A program made the translations under genes and the position numbers. Shown in pieces: positions 55,836 to 64,000 of a stretch of DNA of 64,000 bases (within the stretch, counting starts at the first letter, position 1; each line of letters starts with the position of its first letter). The stretch comes from Cyrtodaria siliqua (lineage: Eukaryota > Mollusca > Bivalvia > Adapedonta > Hiatellidae). A model generated the notes under the pieces. It worked only from the letters and a program-made list of their open reading frames with translations, searched no databases and was not told the DNA's origin. The DNA is taken from positions 1 to 64,000 of the forward strand of contig JAWPHD010006776.1 of assembly GCA_037043455.1 (NCBI GenBank). Direction: 5' to 3'.

Positions 55836-57330
55836 TCACCAATACCAGTAGTGGATGAGACAAAATTCCTTGGTCTTATTTCCGACCGTAAATTAACGTT
55901 TATACCACACCTTAAATACTTGAAGGCCAAATGCCTTAAAGCTCTTAACTTACTTAAAGTTGTTGCAAACACTAATTGGGGAGCAGATCGAAAAGTCCTC
56001 TTGCGACTTTACAGATCTCTTATCAGATCCAAGCTGGACTACGGCTCAATAGTATATGGATCGACTCGCAAGTCCTACTTGCAGATGCTCGACCCTATAC
56101 ATAATCAAGGATGACAACTCGCCATAGGTGCCTTTCGTACATTACCAGCCGAAAGTCTATATGTTGAAGCCAATGAACCATCACTGTCTCATAGACGAGA
56201 CAAATTAGCTCTTCAATACGCAATTAAATTAAAGTCTAACCCTTCAAACCCAACTTTCGATAATGTTTTCAATCCTAGTTGTAAACCTCTTTTTGATCGA
56301 AAACCGAAGGCCATTCGACCATTTGGTCTTCGTATTAAACCAAAATTAAGAGACACTGAAATCGACCTAAATTTGATTGCCAAGTACAAAGTACCACAAA
56401 TTCTACCGTGGACTTTGGAAACTCCAACAACTATTTTTGATCTTTGTAATAATAACAAATCCAGTACAGACCCTACTGTCTTTCAAAGCACATTTAATGA
56501 AATTATATCGAAATACAGTGACTTTCAACATATCTACACAGATGGCTCTAAAGATGGAGATAAGGTAGCTGCAGCAGCTGTTCACAAACACAGCATAAAG
56601 AGCCGCCTGCCTGACAAGGCCTCTATCTTTTCAGCTGAACTTAAGGCAATTGAACTTGCCTTAAATTATATTCAGGAATCTGATGATGACCATTTTGTAA
56701 TATTTTCTGATTCCCTTTCATCTCTTCAAGCACTGGGTAATATGAAACATGATAACCCAGTTGTGCTTCAACTTTTAGAAAAGTACAATTCTCTTATAAT
56801 TGATAATGTTATTATTTTCTGCTGGCTTCCAAACCATGTAGGAATACGTGGTAATGATAGAGCTGATAGTGCTGCTAAGGCAGCATTATATTTACATATA
56901 TCTAATACCAAATTACCTTATACTGATTTTAAAAGTTGTATTAACACATATATTCGTAACTCTTGGCAAACCGCTTGGGATTTGTCAGTTAACAATAAAC
57001 TCCATCCAATTAAACCATTACTCGGAGAATGGCGTTCTTCTAGTAGACCCATTCGTCGAGAGGAAGTTGTCCTAGCCCGGTGCAGGATAGGGCATACACG
57101 TTATACTCATTCATATTTATTACAAGGTGAGCAATTACCAGAATGTATACCCTGCTTTGCATCGTTAACGGTCAAACACATCTTATTGGAATGTGTAGAC
57201 TTTGATCCTATGCGTCAAAGGTACTACAATGTTAATACTATGAACGAGTTATATGATACTGTAGATTTTAGTCTTGTTTTAGATTTCCTAAAAGAGATCA
57301 GACTTTATAAATCATTATAATTTGTTTTCT
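55836..57330 (+). mobile_element. I-group LINE, C-terminal ORF2 with RNase H
   Basis: The reading frame is continuous from about 55836 to stop at 57320, apart from one TGA at 56112. It starts PIPVVDETKFLGLISDRKLT and LLRLYRSLIRSKLDYGSIVY (post-RT region), followed by a linker to PWTLETPTTIF. A complete RNase H domain follows, with HIYTDGSKDG, SIFSAELKAIELAL, FVIFSDSLSSLQAL and VGIRGNDRADSAAKAA. All four acidic residues are present. A C-terminal knuckle CIPCFASLTVKHILLEC completes it. RNase H plus this knuckle is typical of I-clade LINEs. With a single stop it is among the youngest insertions. The endonuclease and the RT catalytic core are missing. Confidence 0.85.
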
Positions 57331-57463
57331 AGTACGGAAAGTCAGTAGTGGATAAAGATTCATGAACGGGACGTTGAATTTGGTATTACATAAGTTGCTA
57401 TCTCTTGGATGAATACTAATATGTACGTATAAATCTGGTGTTAATGTCTACGTCACGTTTACC

Positions 57464-57508
57464 CCGCATGCGCAGACAATTTTAGAAACATTTTGAGGAC
57501 GCCATTTT
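57464..57508 (+). promoter_or_regulatory. Candidate promoter 1: NRF1 and YY1 motifs
   Basis: ccgcatgcgcag (57464-57475) is a close NRF1 match. gccatttt (57501-57508) is the YY1-type element that often overlaps transcription starts in TATA-less animal promoters. A consensus splice donor (gaaag|gtaggta) follows at 57611, which would define a first exon of about 100 nt. Confidence 0.4.
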
Positions 57509-57509
57509 T

Positions 57510-57610
57510 ATTGCAGCACAGTTGAATATCGTTGGCATTGCGATTGTGGATATTAAACGAAATGCATTAGAGCTGGAGAGTAACGGTTGTCCAAAAGTTC
57601 GCGACGAAAG
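57510..57610 (+). ncRNA. Candidate first exon of a spliced transcript (promoter 1)
   Basis: From the YY1-like motif to donor GAAAG|GTAGGT. No convincing open frame crosses it. Another consensus donor (gaaag|gtaagta) ends a possible alternative exon at 58007. Evidence is splice-site and promoter grammar only. Confidence 0.3.
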
Positions 57611-58112
57611 GTAGGTACGTGTATATGTTGTGAGTTTGGAGATGATGTATTGGTTAAATGTATTTTTGTCTCAAGCGCTATCGAGAGCTCTCGACTCCTG
57701 TGCTGTGGTCAGTGGTCGGCTGACTGTTATTCGCGATGAACTTGAAAATGCAGGATGTGTGTGTACATTTTCGAAAATCTGGTTATACTTGTACGGTTTA
57801 GGGGAATGTTTGAAGTGGTTGGGGTGTGTATGAAGGATTATTGTACCAATGTGATGTATAAACTTGTGATCTAGGTCAACTGATGTTGTTGTTTTTTGTG
57901 CGAGTAGGCTACGCATGCCCGTTAGGCGATTTTGTCAATTTAGGAAGCCGGCATTGTTTTTGGCGTGTTTGAGGAAGTATTCACGGCTGTTTGAGTTTAG
58001 GTGAAAGGTAAGTAGATGTGATATTCTGTTATTGTGACGGTTGGAAATTTAGTAATGCGAAGAAAGGTTGGGGCGCCTGTGAAGATTGTTTGTTTTGTTA
58101 GTTGTATGCGAG

Positions 58113-58270
58113 TGCGCATGCGTCGAGTAAGTAGGGTTTGATCTGTCACTCATGTTTGTTGTGGAAGATCTGTCACTCACGTTTGTTTTGGAAGCCATCT
58201 TGGAAGCTGCAGTGCTTTCGTGTGGTTGTATTCGAGGAAGTGTTAAAGAAGATTTCACTTGATTGCCATT
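58113..58270 (+). promoter_or_regulatory. Candidate promoter 2 and first exon: NRF1, YY1, donor
   Basis: tgcgcatgcgtc (58113-58124) matches NRF1. aagccatcttgg (58192-58203) matches YY1. A perfect donor catt|gtaagta lies at 58271. Between them a 27-bp unit (gatctgtcactca.gtttgtt.tggaa) is tandemly duplicated (58140-58193). The arrangement copies that of promoter 1, suggesting alternative first exons of one gene. Confidence 0.4.
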
Positions 58271-59274
58271 GTAAGTACATGTGGATTTGGTAAGGAAAAT
58301 ATATATGCATTTGAGAAATGGCTGTGAAAAATTTAAGCTTGCTAGGCTAGTGCATAACATTTTCGACGGGAGGGTTGTGCTAATACTCCTATGCCTATGG
58401 ATAAGTATGAGATTTATCTGGCATTGACAGTGAGATTGTGCATTGGCGAATAGGAATGACAGGGTAACACATATTGAATTCAAGTAATGTGTTTTGCACA
58501 TCCAGTGTACAAATAGATTGACAGCTTCTGCCTTGGGGATAATCGTATCTTCAGGCCTGTGCTTTTTTTGGTAGGTTTGGCGGACGTTATTGGGGGAAAT
58601 TGGCGCAGGTCATACATCGTCACAGAGAATATGATGTGCATGTGGCACATAAGGTGCGATGCGCATGTTGAGAACACATTTCATGACTGTTTGTCAAAGA
58701 AATATACCTCGGGCTTCCCTGAGGTATTGAATGTTATCAACAAGCGTTTGCCGTTAGTAAACAAGTTATGACCTGGCTTTGTGTAATTGCCTGAAGGTAT
58801 GAGGTGTGTTGATGCAGTAAAGGGGGGTCACGTGCTACTGAATACACACATCTTTTGTTATGTCTGGCAGAGTATATGCTAAGTGTCAAGTAAGCAGAAG
58901 GTGATTGGGGAGTTAGTAATGAAAGTTTGGTTTATTGTTGAATTGGCTCATGAGTAAAGGAGAGCGGTATAGTGATTGATGTTTGTAAAGCATGGGGAGA
59001 ATGACGGGTTTTAATTGAAAATTCATTTCAATGTTTATCATGTATTAGTAGAATGAGTATATGTGACCTGTGTTATTCGAAGTATTCGGATATAACAGGT
59101 ACGTATTTTGTCGTATGCACTGCAATAGCAGCAATTGGACAGGGAACTAGAATTTGCCTTTATGCACTTCTTGTGTGTCAGACTGGAAAAATAACCCAAA
59201 GCTGAGAATGTTGGGCTGCTGTTAATGTCTATAAATGGGAGATAATTATATCAAATGTTCTCTCCTTTCCGCAG

Positions 59275-59376
59275 GCCTCGTAATAGTCCTTGCAGTGGTG
59301 GTGAAGCCTGTTGATTGTGTTGAAGGAAGAGGTTCCCTCCAGCGAGAAGTTGTTGACACCGTGCCACCTCACTTCG
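59275..59376 (+). ncRNA. Candidate internal exon A (102 nt)
   Basis: Flanked by a strong acceptor (tctcctttccgcag) and a donor (cttcg|gtatgt). One frame is open (LVIVLAVVVKPVDCVEGRGS...), so coding cannot be excluded, but I recognise no family. It ends like the exon at 60835-60940 (ctccagcg ... cttcg|gtatgtt). Confidence 0.35.
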
Positions 59377-59908
59377 GTATGTTGCAAGTGGTTCAATTGT
59401 GTTGGTTATATATATAAATTTCATGTGTTGATGTTGATTGCCTCTTTGTGTGCCAGGGACAGAAATTAGCAGTTGGCGGTTGCGAGTAAAAAATGGTCTG
59501 GGCGGGCAAAATGTGAATTCCATGCAGCCATGTGATAATCAAAAATATGCAATAAAAGGAAACGGAAATGGGTAATCATTGGACACAAGCATTACATTTT
59601 GAGGCCTTTACCGGATAGGTTTTGCTTTTGTGCTGTGAACTTCGTGCTAATGGCCGAAAGGTAAAGGGAAACCCTTAACAAAATAACAACAAAGAAAGTA
59701 TATTGTTGTATTTGTCTTATTTCGCAAAATAAACAGAGTTGCGACTATTGACTACATTTAAACGTTTAATGCACTATGTAAGAACAATTGCGTAATGTTC
59801 TGTTCCCTAGTAAAATGTTTCTCGGACGATTGGTTAATGGAGTTCCCACGTGTGGATTCCAATTTCTCATGTCGAAACGAGCGGCAAATTAACAAGCCCG
59901 TTGGGCTT

Positions 59909-60174
59909 GTGTTCTTGGATATTGGGCAAGCCTGACAGGCATTTTAGCATAGTTGGGATTGTGGTAATTTCTGCCACAGCTTTGCACTTTGACTGTTAAT
60001 TTAAACTTAGATATCCATGAGTACAAGTAACATACGCTGGGTGTTCCTGGATATTGGGCAAAGCTGGCAGACATTTCACCAGTCTCGGGATTGTGCTAAT
60101 TTCGACGGGTGCTTTGCGCTTCAAATGTTAATTCGAACTTACATGTCCATGAGTACAAGTAACATTTGCTGGTA
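59909..60174 (+). repeat. 133-bp tandem duplication
   Basis: Unit 1 (59909-60041) and unit 2 (60042-60174) both run gtgttc.tggatattgggcaa ... gggattgtg.taattt ... ccatgagtacaagtaacat.cgctgg, with roughly 80 percent identity by eye. It is intronic if the candidate transcript is real. Confidence 0.85.
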
Positions 60175-60834
60175 TGTAATCAAGTTTTCAACAGAGAAGG
60201 CAGTGTATATTTTACACATGATCATAAATTCATGGTAAAAGTCGAAGGGGATATCATTTGGTTTGACTTCTGGTTCTTTGGTATTTTAAAAAGCGGTGCT
60301 TTTAGAAATCACCAATAACAACACTGTGAAAGATGTTGATAGAAAACGTGTCGCGCATTAATTATAAAAGTGTATGTCAATATGAAATACTTCTTCCAAA
60401 AGAAGACATTGATTTACACATATCTAATATGTTTTACTGCTTTAATACAAGAATTAAGATATCTCAGTTGCCATCATTTATAAAACAAGTCAGTAACATT
60501 CCAATTTATAAGTAAATACATAACTTGCACTTAGTAGCCTTAATTTTTGTGTGGCAGCGTACATGTTACACAAACGGATAGTGAGTCAGAGGCGTGCAAG
60601 TGTTAACAAACTTTGCGTTGTTGAATGCAATATTTGTTTGTTTGATTTTGTCTTTGTCCTGAAATAAACAGTTGCATTGATTAAAAATACCTTCAGCACC
60701 TCTGAAGGTTTGACAAAGTTTGCTTTCACTCACTGGGAACATTTAGTTAGTATACGTATATGTTATATATTCTTTACAGTAGCCCTTTGTCAGTACCCAT
60801 ACTGGTGAATATTACTATGTTTCTTGTTTTTCAG
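60175..60834. other. Possible intron sequence, nothing recognised
   Basis: No supported feature. It ends in a good polypyrimidine tract and acceptor (gtttcttgtttttcag). Confidence 0.45.
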
Positions 60835-60940
60835 CAGTCCGGCTTGCACGTGTGTTAAAGGTCGGTACAAATTGCTCATATGAAGTCGTTCTCTCCAGCG
60901 TAGTCTGCGTCAGCAGTGGAATTTCTGGCCTCTGCCTTCG
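60835..60940 (+). ncRNA. Candidate internal exon B (about 106 nt)
   Basis: Acceptor ttgtttttcag (ending 60834) and donor cttcg|gtatgtt (60941). One frame is open (VRLARVLKVGTNCSYEVVLS...). The 3' half resembles exon A, suggesting an exon duplication. It could be coding or non-coding. Confidence 0.35.
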
Positions 60941-61795
60941 GTATGTTTTAAGTTGTTTGGTGTTGATGGTTATATTGGTATATATACGTTTTGTATTGTT
61001 TTACTGTAGCTTTGTGCATTTATGAGGCCCTTCAGTAATAAGAGCAATAAGTTTGCTCAATGTACATACTTGGAAGCAATTAGTGTGTCACGTTAGAGGT
61101 GAAACTGCTACACATATGGACCACTTGCTCAAGTGGTACTTTGCTTTGTGCACTTCATGTGGTTACAATGTTTGCATTTATACATAGCCCTTTATCAAAC
61201 TCGCAGTACATTCTGATTAACACAATGTTGACATGGCCTTACCATCATGTACAGGGCCTTACTATATCTATCCCCATGCTTGACATACTCATCATGGCGA
61301 CATCACCTTCATCATACCCAAATGTACAGGTGCGGCACACTCTGAAGGTGACGATATGGGTAAAAATATTACTTGATATTTGGTAGAAACAACGTTGGCT
61401 ACATACTAGGCATTTCCTTAGTTTTGTTCATGAGATGTACAGCACATACTCATCATGACTACATCATAGTAAAATATAACGTTCGCTTAAGGTCGTGTGC
61501 TGAAATGAATTTGCATAGGACATTCCAGGGGTTGTGTGTTTCAGTTCAGCTGGGTTGTTGCACACATGATATAGAACTTACATGTGTATGTCAGCGGCAG
61601 GTGTCAACGTTTGTGTGTATCCTGTGCTGAAAGTCTGCATGTGTTACATTTTGCATGCTACCGCAGCCAGGCACTGCAAAGGATGCAAGCTCAAGCAGCT
61701 ATCTCCAACAAACACGTTTCTGTATATGTGAAACCGAAACATTCACAGAGTTCAATGTACGCCAACGTTCATTCCCTATCCTGCTTTCATTTCAG

Positions 61796-61883
61796 TCTGA
61801 CAGGTTCCCGCTACATTGCCTTTTACGGAAACCGGCATAGCTGTGATTCGACACATGTAAGGGACACACGCCAACAACAAAAT
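61796..61883 (+). ncRNA. Candidate internal exon C (88 nt)
   Basis: Acceptor ctgctttcatttcag (ending 61795) and donor aaaat|gtaagtg (61884). No recognised protein. Confidence 0.25.
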
Positions 61884-62529
61884 GTAAGTGTCAAATGTAA
61901 ACACGGAGGCTGCAACGTTATCTTTGATTGTGTTGGTTGCAGTTTTGTATAAGTACCTGTTGCTGTAAATGACTCCACTTGGTAGTACCAATGGTGTTGT
62001 CTGTCACTTATGTGCCACATTCCCAAAGGTTATTATGATACATGGGATTAGTTTGTCAGCGTTCTGTTGGTCCGTCTCAAAAGAAGAAGCTGACTTTAAC
62101 TTAACTTCTATGTCCTGTCATATTACTCCATCAGCGCTACAATACAGCGAAGAACTGTCTCATGTCCTTACAGAAATAACAGTTGAAGGTCACACTGACG
62201 GTCATGATGTGGTTTAGCAACTGCTTTCCTTTCCTACTACACCATACCCTTGGTTATATTTGTCCAGTTTTGCGATAATTTCCCATCCAAATCCACATGC
62301 AGTCTGCCATCGCCACGGCCGTTTCTCAATGGAAGTCACAAATCCCCGCGATCATACCGCATGTTGTCACCTGCAATGGCGCGTTGCTTCCCCTAAAGCG
62401 TAGATTTTGTATATATATTGCAAAATGTCGTTTCAAAAGACAGCAATGTCTGACTGTGTGTGTGAAGTTTGCTGGGGAAAGGAGCCAGGATGTAAGAAAA
62501 TTTATTAGAAATATAATCCTCATTTTCAG

Positions 62530-62785
62530 TATAATAAACAAATACAACTTCAATTTCCAGTATATGAAATACTACTTGAACTTTATGTTCTGTCACCGCG
62601 AATAATCCAGGCATAAGCATCTTCAAGGAACAAGAATGAAATTGTCTTCCGCTTCAAATGTTTAATAGTGATTGCCAAATAATGCATGACATAGACTGCA
62701 AAAGTGTAAATTGATACTGAAGGTAAATCGCAGATGGCCTGCAATTGCAGCCTGTGTAAATAAAAGAACATCACGGCGCATACTG
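62530..62785 (+). ncRNA. Candidate terminal exon with AATAAA
   Basis: Acceptor-like tracts end at 62529 (tcattttcag) and 62560 (caatttccag). aataaa at 62759-62764 is followed about 20 nt later by a GT-rich stretch (tgtgacggtggtc), a good cleavage context. No long frame. If joined to the exons above, it closes a transcript of about 5.3 kb genomic span. Confidence 0.3.
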
Positions 62786-64000
62786 TGACGGTGGTCAGAT
62801 TTTATTTAGAGTGTACTGTCCGCTGGAAAAATGACTAATTAACCGCTAACCAATGACAATCCAGTAGCCAGAAATGTAACAGTTGAAACACTCACATCAT
62901 AATAGTCTCCATCAGCACAACTCTTCATGCAGTTAGAACACACTCATTACATTAAGAACACAATGATCGGCAATAACAGGCATTACATTACGCAGTTACA
63001 CCGTTTGCAGCGAATTAGATTGGTCGTGAGGCAATCAAGGCAGCCATGTATAGTGTGAAACACTGTTGTGGAGGGAGCTCTTGTTCTTTCGTAAATGTGC
63101 ATTTGCTTGCTGCGTGGAATGAAACATACACGAGCGATATACAAGCACAGTGGAAAAATAGGTGCGTTCTCAGGCCAAAAAACAATACCTGTGTCTACAT
63201 CGGCTCGACTGTCTGTGTTTTTTAGGGGCCTTTTTCCGCCGTTGTTATTACAATATGTTGCAGTAAACTGAATCATACTTCATGATTCATAGACAAACTT
63301 TTAGCTGTACCATGAACTTGTGTGGGGTGTGAGAGATAAATACATGTACAACCTCACAATATCTTGCTGCTGCAAAAAGAAAAGGAAACTGCATACCTAC
63401 CGACCTTACTTCTTAAGAGCTTGCAATAAGGAACACACCTACCTGTTTTTTTGGCCTCATTGTTCCAAATTGAATTTCCATCGGTCAAAAACCATGTGTA
63501 CGTGTCTATTGCAAATCCTGCACCATGATGTTGGCTCCTGTTCACATTTAGACCGAAATAAATTAATTTCCCATACCCTGGTAACCCCTGCACATGTTCA
63601 CATGCTCACATTGAATGGCACACACTTATGGAAGCAAGATCATTCCTGTCTCACGTGTGACACACTTCAACATGTACACCCTTGCAACTACTTCCATCCT
63701 GCAGATATACTTCTCCCCATGCTAAATATCTCCTGCACATGTTCATACAAGCACGTCTGTACAAATAGTTTCTGTAGGCACTAGTCCAGGACTAGTCACC
63801 CTGTCAGAAGTGGCTAGTCCCAAGAAGGAAGTGTGGTTAGTCCCAAAGAATTGGACACAAGTCCGGATTTCGCTTTCTCATTATGTTAGAACTGCGTCTT
63901 GCATACTCATTACAATTCCTTATACACAGTAAAGGAAACAATCCTTACTTACTCTTCAGAGATTTAATTTATGTTTGAGTGGCAAATATTGTAGACTGCC
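62786..64000. other. Spacer; short ctagtcc repeats near 63780-63860
   Basis: No recognised gene; frames on both strands lack domains. A cluster of ctagtcc/gttagtcc strings (actagtccaggactagtc ... ggctagtcccaag ... ggttagtcccaaag) occupies 63780-63845. The window ends inside unassigned sequence. Confidence 0.5.

Noticed and set aside
57671..58677. Minus-strand frames of 65-150 codons opposite the candidate promoters
   Set aside because: Ser/Thr/His-rich with no family resemblance, and they lie antisense to a GT-rich region, which inflates open frames.

Overview
The window is animal nuclear DNA: AT-rich, intron-containing and crowded with decayed transposons, tRNA-derived SINEs, satellites and microsatellites. 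There is no operon structure, no ribosome binding sites and no CRISPR array. The repeat styles (Penelope-like elements with a GIPMGT motif, tRNA-headed SINEs, roughly 155-bp 'gttatggccc' tandem arrays, a DYWSNE/DGG-type multicopy gene family) resemble mollusc genomes, most likely a bivalve. That assignment is from pattern memory and was not tested by a search.

Few host genes are visible. (1) An acyl-CoA synthetase of the AMP-binding (ANL) superfamily is encoded on + by two in-phase exons, 30552-31478 and 40979-41728. Together they give a 558-residue enzyme with all core motifs intact, behind a TATA box at 30476. Its 9.5-kb intron is packed with nested repeats. (2) A terminal coding exon on - at 16329-17089 encodes a coiled-coil, basic protein I do not recognise. 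(3) A glycosyltransferase family 92 pseudogene lies at 11055-11880 on +. (4) A possible multi-exon transcript lies at about 57500-62785, with two NRF1+YY1 promoter-like clusters, consensus splice sites and a poly(A) signal; it may be non-coding.

Region by region. 1-10 kb: SINE, foldback/MITE copies, a broken Ty3/gypsy pol fragment (-) and a Penelope-like element (+). 10-16 kb: a GTA microsatellite with higher-order structure, the GT92 relic, a LINE relic and a composite inverted-repeat element. 16-24 kb: the coiled-coil exon, a SINE, microsatellites and an inverted CGAT-rich 22-bp array. 24-27 kb: a Tigger/pogo-like DNA transposon (24268-27325) with a LINE nested in it. 27.6-28.4 kb: four tandem units of about 205 bp. 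29.7-30.2 kb: an intact MITE just upstream of the synthetase gene. 31.5-41 kb: the intron, holding satellite arrays and a 5.6-kb palindrome-bounded insertion that splits an older Penelope-like copy. 42.6-52 kb: gene-family relic, LINE pieces and several Penelope-like fragments. 52-54 kb: tandem arrays with a strong G-quadruplex candidate. 55-57 kb: an integrase fragment fused to an RNase H-bearing LINE. 57.4-64 kb: the candidate transcript and little else.

The main story is mobile-element layering. One Penelope-like family supplies about a dozen fragments, mostly its 3' tail, and its interrupted copy lets the order of insertions inside the intron be read.
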